From Acidobacteriaceae bacterium (GTDB taxonomy: Bacteria; Acidobacteriota; Terriglobia; Terriglobales; Acidobacteriaceae): a stretch of 64,000 nucleotides of DNA. Within the stretch, counting starts at the first letter, position 1, and every line of letters begins with the position of its first letter. The notes beneath the pieces are model-generated. The model was given only the letters and a program-made list of their open reading frames with translations. It had not been told where the DNA came from and made no database searches. The stretch spans positions 62,001 through 126,000 of the forward strand of contig PLBY01000161.1 in assembly GCA_003134655.1 (NCBI GenBank), read 5' to 3'. Position numbers and translations under genes: made by a program. Shown here piece after piece: positions 1-7,607 of the stretch.

Positions 1-2
1 GC

Positions 3-431
3 AGCAAGCACCAGCGTCTGATCCTCGACAAGGGCGCTTTTTACCTTTTGGCCTCAAAAGCGCTAGTCAGTGTTCCTCTGGAGTGGTCCGCGGAGATGGT
101 GGCCCATGACCCAAGCATGGGTGAATTTCGCGTTCATTACGCTGGCTTTTTTGATCCTGGTTTCGGATACGGTTCCAAGAAGGGGGACATTAGCGGAACC
201 AAGGCCGTCTTGGAAGTCAGGGCTTATGAGGTCCCGATCTTGCTAGAAGATAATGATGTCGTTGGAAGGCTTCACTATTACCGCATGGCGGATGCCCCCG
301 ATAAGGTTTATGGATCTGGAATTGGCTCTTCGTACCAGCGGCAAGGGTTGAAGCTAAGTAAGCAGTTCAAGGCACCTGTGGCCCCGGAGCAGATGCATGC
401 TATTACTCGTCCTGCTCTGGTGGCTCACTAA
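3..431 (+). CDS. dcd: dCTP deaminase, long (DCD) family, C-terminal part; cut by left window edge
   Basis: The reading frame is open to the first base of the window, so only the C-terminal part (about 142 residues) is visible and the start lies outside. The stretches EFRVHYAGFFDPGFGYG, AVLEVRAYEVP and GIGSSYQRQGLKLSKQF are typical of the long, two-domain 2'-deoxycytidine 5'-triphosphate deaminase family known from alphaproteobacteria. Members of that family convert dCTP to dUTP in pyrimidine deoxynucleotide synthesis in the cytoplasm. A TTG at 48 could be called as a start, but the conserved LILDKGAFYLLASK segment begins upstream of it, so 48 is not the true start. Two further genes of the same fold follow within 1.5 kb. 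The family call is firm; the activity is inferred because the N-terminal half is not seen. Confidence 0.82.
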   Translation, partial: SKHQRLILDKGAFYLLASKALVSVPLEWSAEMVAHDPSMGEFRVHYAGFFDPGFGYGSKKGDISGTKAVLEVRAYEVPILLEDNDVVGRLHYYRMADAPDKVYGSGIGSSYQRQGLKLSKQFKAPVAPEQMHAITRPALVAH

Positions 432-483
432 CCCCCGAGTATAGCGCTCTTAATTCCCCCCACTGGCGGGTAGCCCGGCTTTT

Positions 484-690
484 GATCTCGCTGAAAACAC
501 AATGGGCTCGTCTCTTGGACTCTGCTCAGGACAGGCTCCTCGCGCAATCTGCGATTCCTGTGCAAGCAGCATCGCTTCCCGCCCTTCGAAAACTGCGAGG
601 GACGGGCCACCCGCCCCAATGGGAACGATGCCTTCAAGAAGCCTACGCTTTAGCGGGCCAAGTCGTTCTGGAGCAGTCCGCGGATCTCAG
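484..690 (+). repeat. Intergenic repeat, copy 1 (left of the Dcd-fold gene pair)
   Basis: This non-coding stretch shares clear blocks with 1925-2120 in the same orientation and order: a TTGATCTC start, ACACAATGGG, a segment with GCTCAGG...CTCnTCGCGCA, then CCTGTGCA(A/G)GCAGCATCGC, a CCC(A/G)CCCTTCGAAAAC hairpin arm with its GCGAnGGnnGGG partner, and finally CCGCGGATCTC. Short reading frames here are low-complexity shadows and do not look coding. No start of the next gene lies before 723. Confidence 0.6.
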
Positions 691-734
691 CTACACTCGA
701 TTGAGCTCAAGATCCAATCTGGGTGCAGACCGCC

Positions 735-1376
735 ATGCCAATTGTTGATTTGGAAGCGCGACTTACAAACGATTTCGATCTTTACATGCAGTCAGCTCGA
801 CAACCCAACAGCCTTATCTACATGAGCGCACCGGTGAGCCTTGAGGACGGTCCGTCGTCGGTTGAGTTACACGTCGGCGATGCGTTCTCCTCATGCTCGG
901 AAGATGCGTATATTCAGGTCGGGGCGGACGGAATCAAACTACGCTCCGGTGAGTCGGTCGTCGTGGACTCGCAAGAAAAGGTTGGGCTACCAGCGAACAT
1001 TTTTGGCTTCGTCTCGGGCAAAGGGCGTTACATTTTTATGGGCGTCATGTTGTCACCCGGCAAGATAGACCCTCTATTCTGTGATCATCTGCGGATCGGC
1101 TTGTTCAACGGCGGTAAGAGCACAGCTGTCCTTCAGCGTGGAGAGCCGCTATGCACATGCGCTTTCGTCTCCATGGAGGGATATTCCAAACGCGGCTTGA
1201 AGACGCGCCCCAGTCCCGCGCCCAAGTTACAGACATTGCCGTTCTCGAAGCGCGTCATGGCGAGTTGGAGCCGAGAATACTATAAACTCGCCCCAGTTAT
1301 TGGCGGAATCGTTGGAGCGCTGATCACGTCAGCAATGGCGTATTACATCTTCAAGCTTACTCACACAGCGAAATGA
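735..1376 (+). CDS. Membrane-anchored dUTPase/Dcd-fold protein with degenerate active site
   Basis: The 213-residue product has the core of the dCTP deaminase/dUTPase fold: GIKLRSGESVVVDSQEKVGLP at about 66-86, SGKGRYIFMG at 94-103, SPGKIDP at 107-113 and IGLFNGG at 121-127. In active Dcd the segment matching SGKGRYIF carries a Ser-Arg pair (KSSLAR), and the segment matching IGLFN carries the catalytic Glu (LE-L-N); here Gly122 stands at that place. A hydrophobic helix at about 186-208 (APVIGGIVGALITSAMAYY) is a likely C-terminal membrane anchor with the fold facing the cytoplasm. The ATG at 735 is preferred over a GTG at 723; neither has a strong ribosome site. Its stop overlaps the next start (ATGA at 1373-1376), so the two genes are almost surely co-translated. 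I infer a binding, sensing or regulatory role rather than catalysis. Confidence 0.7.
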   Translation: MPIVDLEARLTNDFDLYMQSARQPNSLIYMSAPVSLEDGPSSVELHVGDAFSSCSEDAYIQVGADGIKLRSGESVVVDSQEKVGLPANIFGFVSGKGRYIFMGVMLSPGKIDPLFCDHLRIGLFNGGKSTAVLQRGEPLCTCAFVSMEGYSKRGLKTRPSPAPKLQTLPFSKRVMASWSREYYKLAPVIGGIVGALITSAMAYYIFKLTHTAK

Positions 1377-1900
1377 TTATCACGGGCGACAGACTATTGG
1401 CGCTGATCCAGCGGGACGGGATTGTCTCAAACCCCGACAGCTATGACGTCAACTCCATCACCCTTACCCTTGGGCGAGAGATACTGAGAGTCGAGAACGA
1501 GGGGCAGGAGCACGTATATGGCCAGCCCATTCGACCAGAATGGGTAAAGAGATTAGAAGTACCCGAGGAAGGAATACTGCTAGAACCCCACTCGGCATTT
1601 CTTGCGATGTCTGAAGAAAGTGTATCCATGCCTCCCGGCCATTTGGGACTGTTGCAAACGAAGGGTTCTTTGGCGAGGCTGTTCATAACTGTCTCGTGCT
1701 GCGATGCGCAAATAGACCCTGGCTATCAAGGGAGGATCACCTTCGAGATAGTGAATCTTGCTGGGCTTCGCGTACGACTTCTCCCAGGAACTGCGATCGC
1801 TCAGCTCTTCATCGCAGAGTGCACCGCCAAGAACGGAGCACTATATCGGGGCAGGTATCAGGGCGCGCAGCGACCCACTATTCAAGCTCCTGAAAAATGA
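1373..1900 (+). CDS. dCTP deaminase-like protein (Dcd/dUTPase fold), active-site residues kept
   Basis: The 175-residue length matches single-domain bacterial Dcd. The N-terminal MIITGDRLLALIQRDGI resembles the Dcd opening. The TKGSLARL motif (97-103) keeps the Ser-Arg pair, IDPGYQGRITFEIVN (114-128) keeps the expected catalytic Glu125, LPGTAIAQLFI (137-147) is the conserved late strand, and YRGRYQGAQRPT is the usual C-terminal tail motif. The predicted reaction is dCTP to dUTP or to dUMP, in the cytoplasm. It overlaps the preceding membrane-anchored relative by ATGA. A third, long-form Dcd stands just upstream, so a plain housekeeping role would be redundant. Deaminase versus dUTPase activity cannot be decided from the sequence alone. 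Confidence 0.75.
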   Translation: MIITGDRLLALIQRDGIVSNPDSYDVNSITLTLGREILRVENEGQEHVYGQPIRPEWVKRLEVPEEGILLEPHSAFLAMSEESVSMPPGHLGLLQTKGSLARLFITVSCCDAQIDPGYQGRITFEIVNLAGLRVRLLPGTAIAQLFIAECTAKNGALYRGRYQGAQRPTIQAPEK

Positions 1901-1924
1901 CCGCTGTGGGCGGTGGCCCACCTT

Positions 1925-2120
1925 TGATCTCACCGACACCAGCAACACAATGGGTGCCCTGTCGCTTCGACTGCGCTCAGGGCGGGCTCTTCGCGCAGTT
2001 TGCGAAGGGTCGGGGTCTCGAACGTTCACCTCAAGAATCCGGAACTCCTGTGCAGGCAGCATCGCTTCCCACCCTTCGAAAACCGCGAAGGGTGGGGCAG
2101 CCGCGGATCTCGGATGGAGC
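1925..2120 (+). repeat. Intergenic repeat, copy 2 (right of the Dcd-fold gene pair)
   Basis: This is the partner of 484-690, same orientation. It includes the shared segment CCTGTGCAGGCAGCATCGC and the hairpin formed by CCCACCCTTCG and CGAAGGGTGGG, and ends with CCGCGGATCTCGG. It has about 35 extra bases in the middle compared with copy 1. The region up to 2281 holds no gene that I can support. Confidence 0.6.
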
Positions 2121-2134
2121 GGCGTGTTTGCTAT

Positions 2135-2237
2135 GTCATCCTGAGGTCCGCGTGTTTTGCGGGCTGAAGGACCTATGCAGTTTGCCGGGAATTACATAGA
2201 TCCTTCGCGAGACAAAGAACGTCTCGCTCAGGATGAC
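2135..2237. repeat. Inverted-repeat element with GTCATCCTGAG / CTCAGGATGAC ends
   Basis: The 11-base ends GTCATCCTGAG (2135-2145) and CTCAGGATGAC (2227-2237) are perfect inverted repeats. The right half is the unit GATCCTTCG-hairpin-CTCAGGATGAC, with GCGAGAC (2207-2213) pairing with GTCTCGC (2221-2227). The same unit recurs at 6963-7023 and 26349-26400. Confidence 0.6.
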
Positions 2238-2281
2238 AACGTGGGATGACTACGTGGAGGATGGCTGGCGCTAACCCAGAG

Positions 2282-2752
2282 TTAGCGGGACTTACTGCTG
2301 CGGGCTAGTTGCCGTCTGTCTTTGCTGAGCAATCCCCAGGCTTCGCGGTAGTGTTCGTATCGATAGCGATCTTTCTTCAGGGCGGTTACGGGATAAAGGG
2401 TGAGGCCAACTTTCACGGTGGGCTTGAGGATCACGGCTGCGGGGATCAGGTACCAGGTGGTGACCGGGATGATGTAGGTGGCGAAGAGGTCGACATCATC
2501 GAGGGTGTAGGGATGCTCGGTGAGGTAGTTGCGGTGGAACTGGCAGAAGTATCCGGTGCCGTTGCGCACGCTGCTGGATTTGACCTGCACCCGCAGCAGG
2601 CCGCCGGCGTGTTCGATGGCGACGTCGTAGGCGAGGGAGTCTCCCCAGGGTTTGAGGATGTGATATCCGTGCGAGGCGGCGGCCGCCATGAATAGAAGTT
2701 CGACCCATTCGCCACGCTGCTTGAAAGTGCTGAACTTCTCCCACTGCTTCAT
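2282..2752 (-). CDS. PD-(D/E)XK nuclease-superfamily-like protein
   Basis: The product is about 156 residues from the ATG at 2752; a GTG two codons upstream is possible. KQRGEWVELLFMAAAASHGY supplies the early Glu, DSLAYDVAIEH the Asp, and LRVQVKSSS the Gln-x-Lys arm, which together follow the E...D...(E/Q)XK layout of small intron-type or orphan PD-(D/E)XK proteins. A possible role is DNA cleavage or an unrecognised nucleic-acid function; nothing shows the target. It stands alone between repeats, with no methyltransferase or partner nearby, so a restriction system is not supported. The C terminus (DRRQLARSSKSR) is basic. Confidence 0.6.
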   Translation of the reverse strand: MKQWEKFSTFKQRGEWVELLFMAAAASHGYHILKPWGDSLAYDVAIEHAGGLLRVQVKSSSVRNGTGYFCQFHRNYLTEHPYTLDDVDLFATYIIPVTTWYLIPAAVILKPTVKVGLTLYPVTALKKDRYRYEHYREAWGLLSKDRRQLARSSKSR

Positions 2753-2786
2753 CCGCACTGCCCCTGACTCGTCCCGAAAACACGAA

Positions 2787-2820
2787 AGGCGCGACCGGGT
2801 GGGCCGCGCCTCTGAATTTT
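2787..2820 (+). terminator. Possible hairpin terminator
   Basis: AGGCGCG (2787-2793) pairs with CGCGCCT (2805-2811), and CTGAATTTTT follows. It could end rightward transcription from the Dcd-fold genes, but it is 900 bases past them and could instead lie in the 5' region of the leftward nuclease-like gene. Confidence 0.25.
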
Positions 2821-2983
2821 TGTCTCTATATCTATTTTACTAAATTGGCAGGGGCAAAGTGGACATGGTTGGGGACTTTATATTCGGAGCGCTTTCATCG
2901 AGTTAGGTTCGATCGAGTCATTTTGGCCTATTGACAAGAATTGGGGAGAAGCGCGGTTTCGTGGCGATTTCGGCAAAGTGCAG

Positions 2984-3124
2984 AGATCCTTCGCGTTGCT
3001 CAGGATGACAGAGAGTTCCTCAGGATGACAGGGCGCGCCCGGGATGACAGAGAGTTCCTCAGGATGAATGGTGAGAGCCATCAAATTCCCCACCCTCTCG
3101 CTACGAACGCGAGAAGGGTGGGGC
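2984..3124. repeat. Cluster of short intergenic repeats (CAGGATGACAG units plus hairpin)
   Basis: GATCCTTCG...CTCAGGATGACAG is followed by two near-identical GGATGACAGAGAGTTCCTC units at about 3002 and 3043, separated by GGGCGCGCCC. A CCCCACCCTCTCG / CGAGAAGGGTGGGG hairpin then follows at 3090-3123. Spacing and unit lengths do not fit a CRISPR array. Confidence 0.55.
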
Positions 3125-3142
3125 ACCCGGCCGGTTTCCCGG

Positions 3143-3686
3143 TCAGGTCGGGGGAGAACTTTCTGGGATGTCATCCGGTCCGGCGACTTTGGGCGCTTCG
3201 GGTTCGTCGGTGGCCGCTGCCTTCGCAGAATCAGAATCGGTGATTGGGGGCAGGGCGGTGGTGTCGGGCGGCGGGAGAATCGCCGGGATGGTCTCTCTTA
3301 GGGCTGCGACTGCGGCGGGTGGCTCGGCGGTGAGCGCCTGCTGAATGGCGGAAACCAGACCTTTACTGTCGGCCTTGGGCACTACTTTTCGCACGCCGAC
3401 TTTCTGCGCCTCCAATTTCCACCTGCGGCGACCAGTGCAGGGTATGCATCAGCAGAGGGATCCCGGGCAGGAGTTTGGAGAGTTCGCGGGCGGCGGCGAG
3501 GCCATCCATCACGGGCATGACCAGGTCCAGAATGACGACGTTGGGCCGGAGTTCCTGGGCCTTGGCGACGGCTTGCTGGCCATTCTCGACGTCAACGATC
3601 TCCCAGCCGCCGGTGCTCTCGAGCAGGCGGCGCAGGGCTATTCGAACCGGCGGATTGTCGTCGGCAATCAGGATTCGGATCGGCAT
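3143..3686 (-). pseudogene. Response regulator receiver protein broken by one frameshift
   Basis: The first frame (from ATG 3686) reads MPIRILIADDNPPVRIALRR, has phosphoacceptor Asp in VVILDLVMPVMDG and the Thr region in LLMHTLHWSPQVEI, then runs off into unrelated residues. A second frame overlapping at 3363-3415 continues the receiver exactly: EAQKVGVRKVVPKADSKG, with the conserved Lys of the last strand, then a helix and a Pro/Ala-rich tail to the stop at 3143. Joining the frames near 3410-3418 (one extra base) gives a normal receiver of about 120 residues plus a 60-residue tail. As written, the protein would lack the conserved Lys. It may be a real lesion or a sequencing error. No kinase is adjacent. 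Confidence 0.75.
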
Positions 3687-3857
3687 GCAACGGGGCAAGC
3701 ATCGCTCGACGGGTGGCGCCCTGCGGGTCGTGCTGTCCGTAACGTTTGATGCCCTACAAAACTATCCCGGAAGCCTGAAGCCCGAAAATACAGGAAACCC
3801 TGTACCGCCTGCGGGCGTTGCCCAGCGGTGGTTACGGGATTTTTCGGAGCGGTCGCG

Positions 3858-5315
3858 CTAGAACTCAAAGTGCGCGCGGAATGTGGGAACGACGACGGGA
3901 CCGCGGTCGCGGTTGTAGCCGGGATTGTTGATGTGCTGCACGCCCGGCGCGAGATAAATTCCGCGCCAGACGTGCACGGTGTAATAAGACTCGAAGATGT
4001 TTTCGCGGCCATAGTTGAGGTGGCCGTCGCCGAGGAGGAATCCGAGGCCTCCGGCGGCGAGATAATTCTGGTGATCTTTCTTGATTCCGTTACTGATGAA
4101 GGCGACGCCGGCGCGGTCTTGCTTGCGATGCCACCATGCGCCGTTCGCGCCGACGCCTTCCGCAAAAATTTGATCGACTTCCGTGTAGGCGAAGGATTCG
4201 GTCTTGCCGTTGTCCCATCCAAAGCGGGCGAAGGCGGTGAGGTAGTGGGTGAGATTCTGCTCGAGGTTGATGCCGAAGCCATACTTGCGAGTGATGTTCC
4301 AGGGATGGTTGGTGATGTCGGGAGTGGTGTTGGCTGCGGCGGCTTGGATGACTTGATCGCGATAGATTCCCATGTTGGCGGAGTTGGTGTAGGCGAGCAG
4401 GCGAACGACGCCGGCTTTTTTCGGAATGAAGCCGTGACGCAGTTCGTATTCGAAATTCTCCGCGTGGACTTGCCAGGGGCGCCAGACGAGGTCGATGCCG
4501 TTGGCAATTTTGGGCATGAGGGCTTCGGCGAAACGGAATCCCCAGTTGCGGTCTTCGTAATCGGCGGTGAGTCCGACGGTGTAGCCGCGGGTGTCGGCGG
4601 CGTAGTCGTAAGCGCCGTTGTTGTCGGTGGTCCAGTTGAGGAACTGGAGGTGGGTGTCGGAGCCGACAGAATTGATGTCGAAAAAATCGGGGAGGGTGAA
4701 TTTGCCGAAGCGGAGTTCGAGGCGGCGGCGCGGGAGTTCGTCGAAGAGGGAGAGATAGCTGCGCTGGTTTTCGATTTTGTCTTTGCTGAGCGCGATGACG
4801 GTATGGATCATGGCGCGGCCGACGTAGGGAGCTTTGCTCAGCGATGGGTTGCGCACGATGTCGAGATCGGTATTGCCAGCGAGGCCGAAACCGAGGCTGA
4901 GCGCCGCGCCGCCGGCTTCTTCGATGTCGACCAGGATCTCGGTGGAGTTGTTGAGGCGCGCTCCGGTGTAGAGCGTCATGACGCGGGAAGTGGCCTTCTC
5001 GTAGTTCGGTCCGAGACTGTGCGGGCCGCTGTAGAGCGCGGGGAACGGGGGAAGAGCCTGAAAAACGAAGTTGGCCTGGCCGGAGAGCCAGAAGCGCGTG
5101 TTCTTCAAATGCGGGAACATGGATTCGGTGGCGTCGTCCGGGGCGGGGTCGGCGGCGTTGGCAACCGGCGCAGCGGTGGTGACAGATTGTCGCGCGGGAG
5201 GAGGCTGAGGATCGGACTGCTGCGCGAACAGAGAGGCTGCTGGAGCGAAGGCCACAATGGTCGCCAGCAGCACCCACCGTGCGCGCAGATGTACGAATTG
5301 GTGCTGAAATCTCAT
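3858..5315 (-). CDS. OprB-type carbohydrate-selective porin
   Basis: The product is about 485 residues from the ATG at 5315, chosen because it starts directly before a signal peptide (RARWVLLATIVAFAPAASLFAQ); in-frame upstream codons give a Cys-rich run unlike a secreted protein. A Pro/Ala-rich linker follows, then an outer-membrane barrel rich in alternating aromatic strands. The end (GIYLAPGVQHINNPGYNRDR, terminal FRAHFEF) matches the closing strands of OprB porins, and a terminal Phe is the usual barrel assembly signal. OprB proteins let sugars diffuse across the outer membrane; the substrate here is unknown. The gene is divergent from purD across a 290-base gap that holds a perfect palindrome at 5425-5438. 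Confidence 0.75.
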   Translation of the reverse strand: MRFQHQFVHLRARWVLLATIVAFAPAASLFAQQSDPQPPPARQSVTTAAPVANAADPAPDDATESMFPHLKNTRFWLSGQANFVFQALPPFPALYSGPHSLGPNYEKATSRVMTLYTGARLNNSTEILVDIEEAGGAALSLGFGLAGNTDLDIVRNPSLSKAPYVGRAMIHTVIALSKDKIENQRSYLSLFDELPRRRLELRFGKFTLPDFFDINSVGSDTHLQFLNWTTDNNGAYDYAADTRGYTVGLTADYEDRNWGFRFAEALMPKIANGIDLVWRPWQVHAENFEYELRHGFIPKKAGVVRLLAYTNSANMGIYRDQVIQAAAANTTPDITNHPWNITRKYGFGINLEQNLTHYLTAFARFGWDNGKTESFAYTEVDQIFAEGVGANGAWWHRKQDRAGVAFISNGIKKDHQNYLAAGGLGFLLGDGHLNYGRENIFESYYTVHVWRGIYLAPGVQHINNPGYNRDRGPVVVPTFRAHFEF

Positions 5316-5424
5316 GCAGATTGTGTAATTCGAGCCTGCTGCTGGTTCGCAGCAGACGTCCCCCAACCAATTTTCAGTCCTGCCTCGATAGTTTGAGAAA
5401 TTAACGAAACTATACCATACTACA

Positions 5425-5438
5425 TTAACTATAGTTAA
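5425..5438. promoter_or_regulatory. Perfect 14-bp palindrome, operator-like
   Basis: TTAACTATAGTTAA is self-complementary and lies in an AT-rich patch (5398-5450), 110 bases upstream of the porin start and 168 upstream of purD. Its half-sites TAAC/GTTA recur with 6-base spacing in front of the ArsR gene at 19809-19822. The regulator is not known. Confidence 0.4.
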
Positions 5439-5605
5439 CTACATTCCCGGCCCAGAATAATCGCATAAACGATTGCCCGCACGAAAGCATCAACCCTACG
5501 CTCGGCGGGTTACAGGAAGGTTACGAACTGCCAACGACCATTACGCGCCGGACCGCCGTTTGACAGCATTCACGCTGAACCCCTAACCTTAATTTTCTCT
5601 GGCTT

Positions 5606-6877
5606 ATGAAAGTTCTGGTCCTCGGTAACGGCGGGCGCGAGCATGCGCTGGTATGGAAGCTGCGGCAGTCGCCGCGGGTTTCGCAGCTTTACTGCGCGCC
5701 GGGGAACGGCGGGATCGCCGATGATGCGGAGTGCGTGGCGGCGGATCTGAAGAGTCTGGAGTCGATCACCGCGCTGGCGGCGCGTCTGCAGCCGGATCTT
5801 ACCGTGGTCGGGCCGGAACTGCCTCTTACGCTCGGTGTCGTCGATGAGTTTGCACGGCGCGGGTGGCCGGCGTTTGGTCCGACGCGGGCCGCGGCGCAGC
5901 TGGAATCGAGCAAGAGCTTTGCCAAGGAATTTCTGCAGCGGCACCACATCCCTACGGCTCCCTTTGCGATTTGTGATTCGATCGAGCAGGTGCGGTCGTC
6001 GCTCGGGCATTTTCATGTGCCGGTGGTGGTGAAGGCCGACGGGCTCGCGGCGGGCAAGGGAGTGGTGATTGCCAAGAGCAAGGAAGAGGCGGCCAGCGTC
6101 GCGGCGGAGATGCTCAGCGGGAAGATGCTGGGCGAGGCCGGGGCGCGCGTCGTGCTGGAAGAGTGTTTGAAGGGCGACGAGCTTTCGTTCCTGGTGTTCA
6201 GCGATGGCGAGCGCGTGGCTCCCCTGGTGGCGGCGCAGGATCACAAGCGCGTGGGCGACGGCGATACCGGTCCGAATACCGGTGGCATGGGTGCGTATTC
6301 GACGGCGGACATTGTCGACGACCGCATGCGCGACTGGCTGGTGCATCACATTGCGCGGCCTGTGGTGGCGGGCATGAAGGCCGAGAGCGCGGAATTTAAG
6401 GGCGTGCTGTACTGCGGGCTGATGATGACGGCGCGCGGGCCGATGGTGCTGGAGTTCAACTGCCGCTTTGGCGATCCGGAGACGCAGCCGATTCTGATGC
6501 GGCTTGAGAGTGATCTGACCGACGCGCTTGAGGCTTCGATCGAAGGGCGCGTGAGTGAAGGGGACTTCAAGTGGTCACAGGATGCTTCGGTGTGCGTGGT
6601 GATGTCGTCGGGAGGATATCCGGGAACGTATGAGGTGGGGAAGCGGATTGATGGACTCGAGGAGGCTGCGGCGATTTCAGGCGTGAAGGTTTTTCATGCG
6701 GGTACTTCGAAGCGCGACGGGGTTTACTACACTGCGGGCGGTCGCGTGTTGGGAGTGACGGCGCGGGCTGCCGATTTGGAAACGGCCGTGGCGCGGGCTT
6801 ATGAGGCTTGCGGGAAGATTTCGTTCGACGGGGCGCATTATCGGAAGGATATTGCGGGGCGGGCGTTGAAGAAGTAG
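5606..6877 (+). CDS. purD: Phosphoribosylamine-glycine ligase
   Basis: PurD joins glycine to 5-phosphoribosylamine with ATP, the second step of de novo purine synthesis. The 423-residue length is usual for the family. The opening MKVLVLGNGGREHALVWKL is the PurD signature. The ATP-grasp segment VVKADGLAAGKGVVIA (about 141-156) and VLEECLKGDELSF bind ATP, GPNTGGMGAYS (222-232) is conserved, and LEFNCRFGDPETQ carries the metal-binding acidic residues. The gene leads a purD-purE pair read rightward; purE begins 172 bases later behind a hairpin repeat. The 20 bases after the stop carry tandem GGTTTCAA units. Confidence 0.96.
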   Translation: MKVLVLGNGGREHALVWKLRQSPRVSQLYCAPGNGGIADDAECVAADLKSLESITALAARLQPDLTVVGPELPLTLGVVDEFARRGWPAFGPTRAAAQLESSKSFAKEFLQRHHIPTAPFAICDSIEQVRSSLGHFHVPVVVKADGLAAGKGVVIAKSKEEAASVAAEMLSGKMLGEAGARVVLEECLKGDELSFLVFSDGERVAPLVAAQDHKRVGDGDTGPNTGGMGAYSTADIVDDRMRDWLVHHIARPVVAGMKAESAEFKGVLYCGLMMTARGPMVLEFNCRFGDPETQPILMRLESDLTDALEASIEGRVSEGDFKWSQDASVCVVMSSGGYPGTYEVGKRIDGLEEAAAISGVKVFHAGTSKRDGVYYTAGGRVLGVTARAADLETAVARAYEACGKISFDGAHYRKDIAGRALKK

Positions 6878-6962
6878 GTTTCAAGGTTTCAGAGTTTCAA
6901 GGTTTCAAAGACTGTCCGAGTTTGAGATCTTACTTGCTGGTTCGGGTGGGGTGATTCGGTAG

Positions 6963-7023
6963 GGATCCTTCGACTGCGGATTTGCTTCGCGTTTGCGAAG
7001 CAAATCCTCCGCTCAGGATGACA
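6963..7023. repeat. GATCCTTCG-hairpin-CTCAGGATGACA element
   Basis: Conserved ends enclose a perfect 13-bp hairpin (6978-6990 pairs with 6995-7007, loop GTTT). It lies between purD and purE, 26 bases before the purE start, so it would be transcribed if the two genes share an mRNA. Confidence 0.65.
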
Positions 7024-7049
7024 ATACAAAAAACAAATTGGAGAGCTCG

Positions 7050-7547
7050 ATGAGCAAGACGCTGGTTTCGATTGTGATGGGGAGCGATTCGGATCTGGAG
7101 ATTATGCGCGAGGCGGGGAAGGCGCTCGACGAGTTTGGCATCGGGTATGAGATTGATGTGACGTCGGCGCACCGGTCGCCGGACCGGACCGCTGATTTTG
7201 CGCGCAAGGCCGCGGGGCGCGGGATTCAGGTGATCATTGCGGGAGCGGGCGGGGCGGCGCATCTGGCGGGGGTGATCGCGGCGCATACGACTTTGCCGGT
7301 GATAGGAGTGCCGATTCCTTCGACTTCGCTGAACGGGATGGATTCGCTGCTGGCGACGGTGCAGATGCCGGCTGGGATTCCGGTGGCTACCGTGGCGATT
7401 GGAAGGCCAGGGGCGACGAACGCTGGGATTCTGGCGGCGCAGATGATTGCTTTGGGGGATGCTTCGATGGTGAAGAAGCTTGATGCTCACAAAGAGAAGT
7501 TGGCGCGGGGCGTGGAGGAGAAGTCGAGGAAGTTGCGAGAAAAATAG
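7050..7547 (+). CDS. purE: 5-(carboxyamino)imidazole ribonucleotide mutase
   Basis: PurE moves the carboxyl group of N5-CAIR to give CAIR in purine synthesis. The 165 residues match class I PurE. VSIVMGSDSDLEIM binds the phosphate, SAHRSPDRT carries the catalytic His, and GAGGAAHLAGVIAAHT and PVIGVPIPS complete the active site. The ATG at 7050 is preceded by GGAGAG at good spacing; an upstream in-frame codon at 6993 would add residues encoded by the repeat, so it is rejected. The partner enzyme gene purK is not in the window. Confidence 0.95.
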   Translation: MSKTLVSIVMGSDSDLEIMREAGKALDEFGIGYEIDVTSAHRSPDRTADFARKAAGRGIQVIIAGAGGAAHLAGVIAAHTTLPVIGVPIPSTSLNGMDSLLATVQMPAGIPVATVAIGRPGATNAGILAAQMIALGDASMVKKLDAHKEKLARGVEEKSRKLREK

Positions 7548-7607
7548 GATCCAGAATCCTCAACCTGGCCGCAAGAGGAACGTGTCGGATGGCGCAACGG
7601 TGCACAG

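Noticed and set aside
3..1900. Known phage-defence dCTP deaminase system
   Set aside because: The described defence dCTP deaminases are of a different (cytidine deaminase-like) fold with an N-terminal P-loop part, which is absent here.
2282..2752. Restriction enzyme gene
   Set aside because: There is no methyltransferase or specificity gene nearby, and the motif match is too weak for a named enzyme.
2984..3064. Possible CRISPR-like array of GGATGACAGAGAGTTCCTC units
   Set aside because: Only two full units, with no spacer regularity and no cas genes; it fits the intergenic repeat family.
3828..5396. 522-residue open frame opposite the porin
   Set aside because: It is a shadow of the OprB-like gene; the minus frame has a signal peptide and barrel end.
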